Notes: generated by a model not told the origin, from the letters alone. Shown: positions 1 to 8,526, counted from the first letter of the stretch. The stretch: DNA of 64,000 bases from Pedobacter chitinilyticus (GCF_003313385.1 NZ_QMHN01000004.1:462999-526998); one strand, 5' to 3'. Numbers and translations: made by a program.

Positions 1-88
1 TACGAAGACTAAAATACTATAAAAACAATAATGAAGTATTCCAGCCTTTGTTGGAATCAATTCACACTAAAGACAATTTAAACAATAA

Positions 89-1102
89 ATGAAAAAAAGT
101 TTAGTAATTCTGCTAGCGGCTACGGTGGGTTTAGCAGCCTGTAACACAGAGAAAAAAGGTCCAGGAGGCTTGTTGTACAAAATCCACAAGTCAGGTGGTA
201 AAGACAAAATCAAGGAAGGTGACGTCGTAAAATTGAACTTTATCCAAAAAAATGAGAGAGATTCAGTTTTGGGCAGTACTTACGACAGTGAGCAAGCGCA
301 AATTTTCCCTGTAGGTAAAAAACAATATGCTGGCGATATGCAAGATGTATTGACCCTTTTCGGAGAAGGCGATAGTGCAACTTTCAAAATCAACTTGGAT
401 ACAATGGCTTTCCATAGCAAACAGCCTAAACCAGATATGTTCAAAAACGATAAATACATTGTGTTTACCGTTAAAATTGAAAAAGTTTTCAAAAAAGGAC
501 CTAACGAGGCTGATTCTACTTTCCAAAAACGTGCTGGCGATTTCTTCCAGTCAGACTACAAAGCTGATATGGATAAAAAGAAAGCTGCTGAACCAACAAA
601 AATCAAGACTTATATCGACGAAAACAACTTGAAAGTACAAACTTCTGCTAGTGGTTTACAATATGTAATTACTGCTCCAGGAAGCGGTGTAAAAGCAGTT
701 GACGGCGATACTGTTTCTGTAAACTATACTGGTAAATTCACTAAAAAAGGCGAAGATAAAAAATACAAAATCTTTGATACTAGCGATGAGAAATTAGCTA
801 AAGAAGCTAAGGTACACCAACCAGGTAGACCTTATGGTCCAACTAAAATGGTTGTAGGTGGTACTGTTCCCGGTTTCACAGAAGCGCTTAAATTAGTAGG
901 TAAAGGTGGTAAAGTAACGGCTATCATCCCTTCTAAATTAGGATACGGCGAGCAAGGCGGCGGCCCAATCGGACCTTTTAGCCCATTGGTATTCGAGATT
1001 GAAGTTATAGATGTGATTAAACCAAAGGCAGGTGCTACCCCTCCTCCAGCGCCAGTTGCCCCTACAGCAGGTCACTCTGCGAATGATGGTCATAAGCACT
1101 AA
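89..1102 (+). CDS. FKBP-type peptidyl-prolyl isomerase lipoprotein
   Basis: Predicted periplasmic or outer-membrane-anchored prolyl isomerase of 337 residues. The N-terminus is a lipoprotein signal with lipobox LAAC, acylated Cys18. Residues about 30-130 form a degenerate FKBP-like domain. Residues about 187-312 form the better conserved domain, with the family pattern GDTVSVNYTGKF, a VVGGTVPGFTEAL segment and an IPSKLGYGEQG loop. The tail is Pro/Ala-rich and ends in a His-containing stretch (HSANDGHKH) that could bind metal, as in some SlyD-like proteins; that is inference. Two FKBP domains in tandem are common in Bacteroidota lipoproteins of this kind. A UUCG hairpin terminator follows immediately. 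Confidence 0.9.
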   Translation: MKKSLVILLAATVGLAACNTEKKGPGGLLYKIHKSGGKDKIKEGDVVKLNFIQKNERDSVLGSTYDSEQAQIFPVGKKQYAGDMQDVLTLFGEGDSATFKINLDTMAFHSKQPKPDMFKNDKYIVFTVKIEKVFKKGPNEADSTFQKRAGDFFQSDYKADMDKKKAAEPTKIKTYIDENNLKVQTSASGLQYVITAPGSGVKAVDGDTVSVNYTGKFTKKGEDKKYKIFDTSDEKLAKEAKVHQPGRPYGPTKMVVGGTVPGFTEALKLVGKGGKVTAIIPSKLGYGEQGGGPIGPFSPLVFEIEVIDVIKPKAGATPPPAPVAPTAGHSANDGHKH

Positions 1103-1126
1103 TCAAAATATTGAATAACATAGAAA

Positions 1127-1151
1127 GCTGTCCTTCGGGGCGGCTTTTTTT
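1127..1151 (+). terminator. Rho-independent terminator after FKBP gene
   Basis: Stem GCTGTCC / GGGCGGC (two G-U pairs) closed by a TTCG tetraloop and followed by seven T. It lies 25 nt after the FKBP stop codon. Confidence 0.85.
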
Positions 1152-1195
1152 ATGCCCAAGTTTTTCTTCCCCTAACAACAAACCAACCAATCAGC

Positions 1196-1203
1196 TATCT
1201 TTG
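1196..1203 (+). promoter_or_regulatory. -7 promoter element of tatD
   Basis: TATCTTTG matches the Bacteroidota -7 consensus TAnnTTTG exactly. It ends only four bases before the tatD ATG, so the transcript would start at or very near the start codon. No TTTG -33 element is seen at the usual spacing. Confidence 0.55.
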
Positions 1204-1207
1204 TGCC

Positions 1208-1975
1208 ATGTTACTTACCGATACCCATACGCATCAATACTACGAGAAAGATTTAGATAAACGAGCAGCACAAATGCAGCGCTGTTTTGAAAATGGCGTA
1301 AAACGTCTGTTTTTGCCCAATGTAGATGTGGCTTCCATTGCTATGATTGACGAGATGACAAAAACTTATCCCGAAAACTGTTTTGCTATGGCGGGGCTTC
1401 ATCCCTGCGATGTAAAGGAAGGCTATCAAGACGTGTTGGCAGAAATTTACCAGAGCATTGCTGGCCGAGAAATCTATGCCATTGGTGAAATTGGTATTGA
1501 CCTTTATTGGGATAAAACAACATTAGCTATTCAACAGGACGCTTTTAAACAGCAAATAGAATGGGCTAAACAATTGGATTTGCCATTTGTGATTCATTGT
1601 CGCGAAGCTTTTGACGAAGTTTTTGAAGTGTTGGAAGCGTGCAGACACGATAAAATGTGTGGTATTTTTCACTGCTTTACCGGCGATTTGGTACAGGCCA
1701 ACAGAGCCATCGACCTCGGGTTTTATTTAGGCATTGGCGGCGTGCTTACCTATAAAAAAGCTGGTTTAGATTTAGTTTTGGCTGATGTTCCTATAAAGCA
1801 TGTCGTACTCGAAACAGATTCTCCATATTTAGCACCTGTTCCTTTTAGAGGTAAGCCAAATGAAAGTAGCTATTTGGTGCATATTGCTCAAAAAGTGGCT
1901 GATGTTTACGGAATAAGCATTGAAAAAGTAGCTGAGGTTACGACAGAGAATTCCAGAAAAATATTCGGGATTTAA
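1208..1975 (+). CDS. TatD family metal-dependent hydrolase
   Basis: 255-residue TIM-barrel metallohydrolase; TatD proteins are 3'-5' exonucleases/DNases in DNA repair and quality control, probably cytoplasmic. Visible motifs: DTHTHQYY near the N-terminus (HxH metal ligands), GEIGIDLYWD, VIHCREAFDEV, GIFHCFTGD and the C-terminal LETDSPYLAPVPFRGKPNE with its metal-binding Asp. Length fits the family. ATG 1208 gives the intact HxH motif at residue 7 and follows a -7 element by four bases. Single-gene unit, downstream of an FKBP terminator and upstream of a repeat-rich intergenic stretch. Annotation as TatD is secure; the actual substrate is not visible from sequence. Confidence 0.93.
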   Translation: MLLTDTHTHQYYEKDLDKRAAQMQRCFENGVKRLFLPNVDVASIAMIDEMTKTYPENCFAMAGLHPCDVKEGYQDVLAEIYQSIAGREIYAIGEIGIDLYWDKTTLAIQQDAFKQQIEWAKQLDLPFVIHCREAFDEVFEVLEACRHDKMCGIFHCFTGDLVQANRAIDLGFYLGIGGVLTYKKAGLDLVLADVPIKHVVLETDSPYLAPVPFRGKPNESSYLVHIAQKVADVYGISIEKVAEVTTENSRKIFGI

Positions 1976-2040
1976 TCTTTGCGTTCTTCGCGTCGCTCTT
2001 TTATTCTTTGCGTTAATCTTGTTTTTCTTCGAGGTTAAAT

Positions 2041-2171
2041 TTTACCGCAAAGGTTTTTTTAAGTTTTCGCAAAGAATCGCAAAGATGAAATTGAGAAAAA
2101 GAGTAGGTTGATTGTTTGGGAAACGTAGTCTTCGCATTCATAGCGTAATTCTTAATTTCTTAGCAGTTAAA
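2041..2171 (+). repeat. TTTACCGCAAAG-ended palindromic element, copy 1
   Basis: About 130 bp beginning TTTACCGCAAAGG and ending in a degenerate TTAGCAGTTAAAA. The body carries CGCAAAG motifs on the left half and their complement (CTTCGCATTC, TAGCG) on the right, so the whole unit can fold as one long hairpin. A lone right-half copy (CTTTGCGTTCTTCGCG, ending TTTGCGTTAATC) precedes it at 1978-2017. The rest of 1976-2290 has no gene. Confidence 0.7.
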
Positions 2172-2290
2172 ACTTATTTTTCTACATATCTAAATTTCTA
2201 ACTAAAACACGTTGAGTCTCTCGTAAAGCATCATAAAGTTTTTTATTAATCAACAAAAAGCTAAATTTACTTACCTAACTATGAAATACT

Positions 2291-2668
2291 ATGGAAGTAA
2301 ATGAGCTATCAAATGTTGTAATCGGTATGGCTATTGATGTGCATTCAGCACTCGGGCCAGGATTGTTGGAGAACGCTTATCAAGAATGCCTCTTCTATAA
2401 AATTCAAAAAGAAGGTTTCTATGTTGAGAAAGAAAAACCAATACCCTTGGTGTTCGAGGGGATGAGGCTAAACTGTGGCTATAGAATTGATATTTTGGTT
2501 GAAAACAAATTGGTTTTAGAACTGAAAAGTGTAGAGAAACTTTCGGACTTACACCTCGCTCAAACGCTTACTTATCTTAGATTAGGTAATTTCAAATTAG
2601 GGCTCTTGATGAATTTTAATTCTTATCTACTGAAAGATGGATTAAAGCGTGTGGTTAATAATCTTTAG
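2291..2668 (+). CDS. GxxExxY protein (PD-(D/E)XK nuclease-fold family)
   Basis: 125-residue protein of the GxxExxY family. The signature is G24-L-L-E27-N-A-Y30, and a nuclease-like D67 ... E77-L-K79 pair follows (RIDILV / LELKSVE), matching the PD-(D/E)XK core. Family members are known as free-standing small genes and as insertions within rRNA regions in several phyla; their biological role is not established. ATG 2291 is chosen because the ATG at 2281 opens a seven-codon reading frame that ends. No neighbouring gene looks functionally linked. The gene is embedded in at least three full and two partial copies of a TTTACCGCAAAG-type palindromic repeat, which suggests mobility or a repeat-associated role. 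Confidence 0.85.
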   Translation: MEVNELSNVVIGMAIDVHSALGPGLLENAYQECLFYKIQKEGFYVEKEKPIPLVFEGMRLNCGYRIDILVENKLVLELKSVEKLSDLHLAQTLTYLRLGNFKLGLLMNFNSYLLKDGLKRVVNNL

Positions 2669-2744
2669 TTTTCGCATTCTTGGGATATCTTTTTTATTCT
2701 TGCAGTTAAAATCAAATAAAAAAGGCTTTCTAATTGAGAATAAA

Positions 2745-2872
2745 TTTACCGAAGATTTTTTGAAGTTTCGCAACGTGCCGCAAAGGCTGGATTGGAAAGT
2801 AGGGTAGATTAATTCTTAGTAATTCTAGTCTTTGTGTTCTTCGCATAACTCTTACTTTTCTTTGCGGTTAAA
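2745..2872 (+). repeat. TTTACCGCAAAG-type element, copy 2
   Basis: Starts TTTACCGAAG, contains GTGCCGCAAAGG, and ends CTTTGCGGTTAAAT, the near reverse complement of the left end. A lone right-half copy (TTTTCGCATTCTTGGG ... TTGCAGTTAAA) lies directly after the GxxExxY gene at 2664-2711. Confidence 0.75.
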
Positions 2873-2897
2873 TCCTATTTTTCTTGACAGTTAGTTT

Positions 2898-3018
2898 TTT
2901 ACCGCAAAGTTTTTTGAAGTTTTCGCAAAGGGCCGCAAAGGTAGGGTTAGAAAGTTGAATCTCAAGAATTTTAGTCTTTGCGTTCTTAGCGTATCTCTTA
3001 ATTTCTTTTCGGTTAATA
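2898..3018 (+). repeat. TTTACCGCAAAG-type element, copy 3
   Basis: Best preserved left end: TTTACCGCAAAG, then GAAGTTTTCGCAAAG and GGCCGCAAAGG. The right end reads CTTTGCGTTCTTAGCG and then TTTCGGTTAATA. In line with copy 2 it is a direct-orientation neighbour 25 bp away. The remaining sequence 3019-3291 shows no gene. Confidence 0.75.
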
Positions 3019-3291
3019 AATTTCTCCTACCTCGACACAACCAATTGCTAGTGTTTTGTGCTTTAGAGCATTTGTTTTTGGTTCCTCCTGGTCGCTTTTA
3101 GTTTCTTTTATCTGAACTAATACCACTAACTGCCTATAACCAGTTACGGATTTCTGCATAAATAACCCATCTGTTTATGCATTTCTCAATCTATTGTCCA
3201 AATAGTTAATTATTTGATAAATATTTTTTGTGATTTAAAAAGCTGTGCGATTGTTGTTTAATTTGTAAAACAAAACCATAGCTGTACTTTA

Positions 3292-4308
3292 ATGACCAAG
3301 ATACTTATCATCTACACAGGTGGAACCATAGGAATGGTAAATGATGCTGCAACAGGCGCCTTAATTCCATTCGATTTTGAGCAGATTAAAGATAATGTTC
3401 CCGAGCTTGCTCGATTGAACTACCAGCTATCCGTACACTCCTTTAATCCAATTATTGATTCGTCTAATATGCATCCCAGCCACTGGAATGTGATTGCAGA
3501 ACTGATAAGGGATAATTATGAAGAATTTGATGGCTTTGTGATTTTACATGGTTCAGATACCATGTCTTTTACGGCATCTGCATTAAGCTTTATGCTTAAA
3601 AACTTGGCTAAGCCAGTCATTTTAACAGGTTCTCAATTGCCTATCGGAGAAATTAGGACTGATGCCAAAGAAAACCTGATTACTGCCCTAGAAATTGCAG
3701 CAACCAAAGCAAATGGAAAAGCGGTAGTGCCAGAAGTATGCATCTATTTTGATAATCAGTTGTTTCGAGGCAATAGATCTATCAAATTCAATACGGAAAA
3801 ATTCGAAGCCTTTCGTTCGCCCAATTATCCAATTTTGGCCGAAGCAGGGGTTCAACTGACCTTTTTTCATAAAGAAATTCTTCCTGTTCCCACCGAACCT
3901 TTTTATATCCAAACTAAATCTGATGCGAACATTGGTGTGCTGAAAGCTTATCCTGGAATGACGGAGGAAGTAGTGATGGCTGTAACGAAGTCGAAGGTAA
4001 AAGCCATTGTATTGGAAACTTTTGGGTCAGGAAATACGACTACGACAGAGTGGTTTGTTAATGCTTTGGCAGATGCGATCAAAGATGGGAAAATTATTGT
4101 CGATATCTCGCAATGTTTAAGAGGGTCGGTGCAGTTAGGTATGTACGAAACCAGTAGCGAGCTTAAAAAAATGGGTGTGCTAAGTGGTTATGATATGACT
4201 TTTGAAACAGCGGTAACCAAGTTGATGTATCTTTTGGGAGCTGATTTAAGTGCCGAGGAAATTAGACGACAAATGGAAACCCCTATTGCGGGAGAGTTGA
4301 CAAATTAA
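3292..4308 (+). CDS. Type I (cytoplasmic-type) L-asparaginase
   Basis: 338 residues, no signal peptide. It hydrolyses L-asparagine to aspartate and ammonia. The first catalytic motif is IIYTGGTIGM (nucleophilic Thr at position 12 of the protein, Thr9 start of the TGGT motif). The second is LHGSDTM at about residues 85-91; the family usually has HGTDTM, so a conservative Thr-to-Ser change is present. NTEKFEAF and a C-terminal SQCLRGSVQLGMYETS segment are also typical of the AnsA group. Length agrees with type I enzymes. It stands alone: repeats upstream, 226 bp without a gene downstream. Confidence 0.92.
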   Translation: MTKILIIYTGGTIGMVNDAATGALIPFDFEQIKDNVPELARLNYQLSVHSFNPIIDSSNMHPSHWNVIAELIRDNYEEFDGFVILHGSDTMSFTASALSFMLKNLAKPVILTGSQLPIGEIRTDAKENLITALEIAATKANGKAVVPEVCIYFDNQLFRGNRSIKFNTEKFEAFRSPNYPILAEAGVQLTFFHKEILPVPTEPFYIQTKSDANIGVLKAYPGMTEEVVMAVTKSKVKAIVLETFGSGNTTTTEWFVNALADAIKDGKIIVDISQCLRGSVQLGMYETSSELKKMGVLSGYDMTFETAVTKLMYLLGADLSAEEIRRQMETPIAGELTN

Positions 4309-4534
4309 TTGCCTTCTCTGTGTTTTAAGATGTTTTGAAGTTTTTAATCCTATTGACAGCGAAAGTATGTCTTTTTTGAACATCAATCTTCGGACTTCAT
4401 TCTATTAGCTTTTCTGACTCTCAAAAAGTAAAACTTCTGCAATTATGACCATCATCATTCGATAAACAAAGCATTAATCTTATTTTTGTTTAGGATTGGC
4501 AGGCAAATTGCCCATCCAACTTATACTTATAAAA

Positions 4535-5950
4535 ATGAAGATAGAACAAATTTACACTGGATGTTTGGCCGAGGCGGCCTATTACATTGAGAGCAATGGC
4601 GAAGCAGCCATTATTGATCCGCTCCGAGAAGTAGCGCCTTATTTAATAAAAGCATCCCAAAACGGTGCTAAAATAAAGTACATCTTCGAAACCCATTTCC
4701 ATGCCGATTTTGTGTCAGGTCATGTTGATTTGGCCGAGAAATCAGGAGCGACCATTGTTTATGGGCCTACTGCAACCACTTCTTTCGAAGCACATATTGC
4801 TACCGATGGAGAACAGTTTAAAATAGGTGACTTAACCATTACCGCTTTACATACGCCAGGTCACACACTCGAGTCAACCACTTATTTATTGACCGATGCG
4901 CAAGGTAGAAATCATTGCATCTTTACAGGGGATACCCTTTTTATTGGCGATGTAGGTCGACCAGATTTGGCACAAAAAGGAACGCTTACCATGGACGACT
5001 TGGCAGGTTTACTTTATGATTCGCTGAATGAAAAAATCAAGCCGTTAGCGGATGAGGTAATTGTTTACCCTGGTCATGGTGCTGGGTCTGCTTGTGGTAA
5101 AAATATGAGTAAGGAAACCTTTGATACTTTAGGCCACCAAAAGCAGGTAAATTATGCACTAAAAGCGGCAACCAAAGAGCAGTTCATTAAGGAAGTGACC
5201 GATGGTATTTTGCCACCTCCACAATATTTTGCCAAAAATGCAGCCATGAATAAAGGTGGGTACGAAAGTATCGACGAGGTTTATGAAAAAGGACTTAACC
5301 CGCTGTCGCCTCAAGCTTTTGAAGATTTGGCGAACCAAAGCGGTGCATTGATGCTAGACACACGTGATCCACAGGTTTTTGCACAAGCTTTTGTACCGAA
5401 TGCCATCAATATTGGTTTAAATGGTCAATTTGCACCTTGGGTAGGCGCATTAGTTCCAGATTTAAAGCAAAATATTTTGTTGATTACCGATGAAGGTAAA
5501 GCGGAAGAAGCGATTACCCGTTTGGCACGTGTAGGTTACGACAATACCATTGGGTATTTGGAAGGTGGTATTCAAGCATGGAAGGATGCAGGAAAGCAAA
5601 TCGACCAAGTAACTTCTATTTCTGCAGCCGAATTTGAACAAGCTTACCAAGAAGACCAATCTATTTTAGCATTGGATGTGCGTAAGCCGGGAGAATACGA
5701 ATCGGAGCATTTAGAGTTTACACATTCTCGTCCGTTAGATTATATTAACGATTGGACTCACGAAATAAACGACGATAAAGATTATTATATCCATTGTGCG
5801 GGCGGTTATCGTTCCATGATTGCAGCATCTATCTTAAAAGCTCGTGGTATTGATAAGGTGATAGATGTAGCAGGAGGTTATGGTGCGATTAAGAATACAT
5901 CGTTGAAAAGAACCGATTTTGTTTGCCCAAGCAAGCTGGCGAAAGCTTAA
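4535..5950 (+). CDS. Persulfide dioxygenase-like MBL-fold / double rhodanese fusion
   Basis: 471-residue cytoplasmic protein. Residues about 1-230 are a metallo-beta-lactamase domain with HFHADFVSGH (H54, H56, D58, H63), TPGHT, FTGDTLF and VYPGHG, the pattern of ETHE1/persulfide dioxygenases. A first rhodanese domain (about 275-370) lacks the active-site Cys (ITDEGKAEE at that place) and is probably structural. The second (about 380-470) has IHCAGGYRS with Cys421. The order dioxygenase, pseudo-rhodanese, rhodanese is that of CstB-type enzymes, which oxidise low-molecular-weight persulfides to thiosulfate. ATG 4535 is preferred over an in-frame TTG at 4496. A hairpin terminator separates it from the YpdA gene, but the two likely share thiol/sulfane-sulfur metabolism. 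Confidence 0.88.
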   Translation: MKIEQIYTGCLAEAAYYIESNGEAAIIDPLREVAPYLIKASQNGAKIKYIFETHFHADFVSGHVDLAEKSGATIVYGPTATTSFEAHIATDGEQFKIGDLTITALHTPGHTLESTTYLLTDAQGRNHCIFTGDTLFIGDVGRPDLAQKGTLTMDDLAGLLYDSLNEKIKPLADEVIVYPGHGAGSACGKNMSKETFDTLGHQKQVNYALKAATKEQFIKEVTDGILPPPQYFAKNAAMNKGGYESIDEVYEKGLNPLSPQAFEDLANQSGALMLDTRDPQVFAQAFVPNAINIGLNGQFAPWVGALVPDLKQNILLITDEGKAEEAITRLARVGYDNTIGYLEGGIQAWKDAGKQIDQVTSISAAEFEQAYQEDQSILALDVRKPGEYESEHLEFTHSRPLDYINDWTHEINDDKDYYIHCAGGYRSMIAASILKARGIDKVIDVAGGYGAIKNTSLKRTDFVCPSKLAKA

Positions 5951-5977
5951 GCTATTTCGTCATTGTTAGAGGCTAAG

Positions 5978-6024
5978 CCTCGTAGGTTTAAAACGGCGTA
6001 ATCCTGAAACCTACGAGGTTTTTT
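5978..6024 (+). terminator. Terminator made from a dispersed palindrome
   Basis: CCTCGTAGGTTT at 5978-5989 pairs with AAACCTACGAGG at 6007-6018, followed by six T. Related palindromes occur at 8396-8428 and 48944-48976, so this terminator is one member of a dispersed repeat family. Confidence 0.8.
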
Positions 6025-6081
6025 AGCAATTGCAATAAAACAAGTCCGCCGTAATCAAGTTTAATTTAAAAGAATCATCAC

Positions 6082-7059
6082 TTGGCTAAATCAGATACAC
6101 AACATTTCGAGGTCTTAATTATCGGTGCTGGACCAATAGGTTTAGCCTGTGGAATTGAAGCACAAAAGGCAGGGAAAAGCTATGTCATTATCGACAAAGG
6201 TACTTTAGTGAATAGCCTTTACAATTATCCCGTGTTCATGACTTTCTTTTCTACTTCTGAACGGTTGGAAATAGGAGGAGTACCTTTCGTAAGCATTAGT
6301 CCAAAGCCAAACCGAAATGAAGCGTTGGAATACTATAGGCGTGTAACGGAAAAATTCCAGCTGAATGTAAGGTTGTTTGAAGAAGTGTTGAGCTGTAGAA
6401 AAGAAGATGATATATTTCAAATAGATACTTCTAAAGGAGTTTACACTGCCAACTATGTCATTATTGCTACTGGCTTTTATGATGTTCCCAATTTGATGAA
6501 CATTCCTGGTGAAGATTTGCCGAAAGTTATTCACTATTATAAAGATCCACATTATTATGCTTTTAGCAAGGTTTTGGTCGTTGGAGCCAATAATTCATCC
6601 GTGGATGTTGCTTTGGAAACTTTTAGAAAAGGTGCTGAAGTAACTATGGTCATCCGTGGTAATGATATGGGCCCGAATGTGAAATATTGGGTGCGTCCTG
6701 ATATTAAGAACCGTATCAAAGAAGGATCTATTAAAGCTTATTTCGAAAGCAATTTGAAAGAGATCAAAGAACAAACGGTAATCATTTCTACACCAGATGG
6801 TGAAGTGGAAATTGAGAATGATTTTGTGGCTGCAATGACAGGCTACCAACCTAATTTTAAGTTACTAGAAAAATTGGGGGTTACCTTAGATGAAAACCAA
6901 ACGCCAATCCATCATACAGAAACGATGGAAACCAACCTTTCTGGTTTATATTTAGCTGGTGTGGTTTGTGGTGGCATGGACACCCACAAGTGGTTCATTG
7001 AAAACTCCCGTATTCATGCAGAGCAGATCATGAAGGATATTGTTGCTAAAGCTAGCTAA
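6082..7059 (+). CDS. ypdA: YpdA-family bacillithiol disulfide reductase-like FAD/NADPH oxidoreductase
   Basis: 325-residue flavoprotein of the YpdA family, which reduces bacillithiol disulfide with NADPH. An N-terminal FAD site reads VLIIGAGPIGLACG, and a second dinucleotide motif for NADPH is VLVVGANNSSVDVALE (around residue 157). The C-terminal segment LYLAGVVCGGMDTHKWFIENSR is characteristic of this group. The only possible start in the open frame is TTG 6082; the frame is closed upstream at 6067, so a non-ATG start is genuine unless there is a sequence error. The upstream persulfide dioxygenase fusion suggests a shared low-molecular-weight-thiol role. Bacillithiol synthesis genes are not in the window. 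Confidence 0.87.
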   Translation: MAKSDTQHFEVLIIGAGPIGLACGIEAQKAGKSYVIIDKGTLVNSLYNYPVFMTFFSTSERLEIGGVPFVSISPKPNRNEALEYYRRVTEKFQLNVRLFEEVLSCRKEDDIFQIDTSKGVYTANYVIIATGFYDVPNLMNIPGEDLPKVIHYYKDPHYYAFSKVLVVGANNSSVDVALETFRKGAEVTMVIRGNDMGPNVKYWVRPDIKNRIKEGSIKAYFESNLKEIKEQTVIISTPDGEVEIENDFVAAMTGYQPNFKLLEKLGVTLDENQTPIHHTETMETNLSGLYLAGVVCGGMDTHKWFIENSRIHAEQIMKDIVAKAS

Positions 7060-7089
7060 CATTTTCATTTATGTAGGCCTTCTTTGCTG

Positions 7090-7144
7090 TCATTCAGAGC
7101 GCAGCGAAGAATCTCATAGTTCTAGGATTCTTCGCTCTGAATGA
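7090..7144. repeat. Intergenic inverted repeat (TCATTCAGAGC family)
   Basis: TCATTCAGAGCG at 7090 with AGCGAAGAATC pairs with GATTCTTCGCTCTGAATGA at 7126-7144. It lies between convergent genes and may end transcription. Related halves recur at about 12961, 48795 and 50441. Confidence 0.7.
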
Positions 7145-7156
7145 AAAAGCATGATT

Positions 7157-8236
7157 CTAAGGCAAAAGGTCTGCTAATTTAGCTGTAAGCGCTTTTCCTC
7201 GAAGGTTCTTTGCGATAATAATGCCATTCTCGTCAATAAGGAAGTTGGTAGGGTAGGCATTAATGCCATAAATTAAACCTGCTTCATTTTTATCCCCTTT
7301 TAAGTCGCAGACATTTTCCCAAGGGAGCTTGTCATCTTTGATCGCTTTTAGCCATTGCGCTTTATTATTGTCTGCAGCAACGCCCAAAATTTCAAATCCT
7401 TTTGCTTTGTAAGCGTTGTAGGTTTTCACCAGTTCGGGATTTTCTTCTCTGCAAGGACCGCACCAAGAACCCCAAAACTCAAGAAGTATGTATTTCCCTT
7501 TAATATCTGATAACTTTACTTTTTTTCCGTCTGTATTTGCCTGTTCAAAATCAGCGTATTTACCACCAATTTTCACCTCTTGGCTTAGTGTCAAAAAGCT
7601 GTTGATATTTTTTGCATAAGTGGTTTTTTGAATGGAAGGTGTAAATAACTGATAAATGTTTTTGGTTTTTTCTTTCCCCCAAGTAGTCGAATATACATCC
7701 GTAATATTAGCAATGATTAATGAATTGGGATGGTTTTTTGCGTAATTAAAGTAAGCAGTGTATTCTTCGTGCTTAATATTTGCAATTTGTTTTCGAAGCT
7801 CGCTTTTAAGGCTAGGGTCTGTAGTTTTACTGAAAGCGGTTCTTAGACTGTCTTCTTTAAGGCCAATCGGTTGAATTATTTTTTGGATTTCTTCGTTCTC
7901 TGTTTGTGTAGCCGAGCCTTTGATGATTCCTTTTTTGAACTCTCCACCTTTAAGAATCATCGTGATGTTTTTGTTTTCAAGCCAGAAAAAGACATAGTTG
8001 GTATAATTTTTTGTAAGCAATACTACTTGTGTTGCGGGCTCGGCAAGTTTGCCTTTTAAGGTGAATTTTCCGTTTGCCACTTGTGTAGAATCGATCATGT
8101 CTTGAGGAGAACTTAGTTTTAAATAAAGCCAAGTCCCGTTTTCGAGACCTTCAACAGTGCCTTCAATTTTGAAGTTTTGGGCAAATGCGATAATGTTGGC
8201 AAATAGTAGGAATGTGAGTACGATGGTCTTATTCAT
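7157..8236 (-). CDS. Secreted DUF4369-thioredoxin-like (TlpA/ResA-type) protein
   Basis: 359 residues with a cleavable signal peptide (about 1-19, ending AFAQ). The N-terminal part (about 22-110) resembles the beta-rich DUF4369 domain that precedes thioredoxin domains in Bacteroidota. Residues about 222-359 are a TlpA/AhpC-type thioredoxin fold with WGSWCGPCREE, redox cysteines C259 and C262, and a cis-Pro region NAYPTNFLID. It is expected to act as a periplasmic thiol-disulfide oxidoreductase. It converges with the YpdA gene across an inverted repeat. Partner proteins cannot be named from context. Confidence 0.9.
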   Translation of the reverse strand: MNKTIVLTFLLFANIIAFAQNFKIEGTVEGLENGTWLYLKLSSPQDMIDSTQVANGKFTLKGKLAEPATQVVLLTKNYTNYVFFWLENKNITMILKGGEFKKGIIKGSATQTENEEIQKIIQPIGLKEDSLRTAFSKTTDPSLKSELRKQIANIKHEEYTAYFNYAKNHPNSLIIANITDVYSTTWGKEKTKNIYQLFTPSIQKTTYAKNINSFLTLSQEVKIGGKYADFEQANTDGKKVKLSDIKGKYILLEFWGSWCGPCREENPELVKTYNAYKAKGFEILGVAADNNKAQWLKAIKDDKLPWENVCDLKGDKNEAGLIYGINAYPTNFLIDENGIIIAKNLRGKALTAKLADLLP

Positions 8237-8352
8237 TTTAGAGGTTTTTTATCTTAAAGAAGGTTAATGGATAAAAATGTTGCACGGCTTTCTGTCTTTC
8301 CATAAAAATATGAAATAGTTTGGGTTTGATGTAATAACGGTTGTCATATAAA

Positions 8353-8495
8353 CGGGATTGCAGCGAAAATACTTTTTGTGGTGGTGCGAGGAGAGAAACC
8401 CCATAGGTTTTTAAAACCTATGGGGTTTGAGCAATGCGGGTGACAAAAAGATTGTAGCGTAAAGCCCGGCTTTCGGGAGTGCTTTGTACAGGCTT
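8353..8495 (+). repeat. Modular dispersed repeat, copy A
   Basis: Left end GATTGCAGCGAAAATAC then TTTTTGT; right end ACAAAAAGATTGTAGCG then TAAAGCCCGGC. Between them sits a palindrome AAACCCCATAGGTTT (8396) / AAACCTATGGGGTTT (8414). Three further copies with the same ends are at 12898-13089, 22849-22937 and 48722-48915. The 8237-8625 gap holds no gene. Confidence 0.7.
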
Positions 8496-8526
8496 TGCTT
8501 TTCTAAAAAATATCGACGTTTTTGCC

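Noticed and set aside
1..12. TAC GAA GAC TAA could be the last codons of an upstream gene.
   Set aside because: Twelve bases give no homology; the frame cannot be tested from this window.
3285..3292. TACTTTAA after a TTTG at 19 nt as a promoter for the asparaginase gene.
   Set aside because: Two mismatches in the -7 and overlap with the ATG make it unconvincing.
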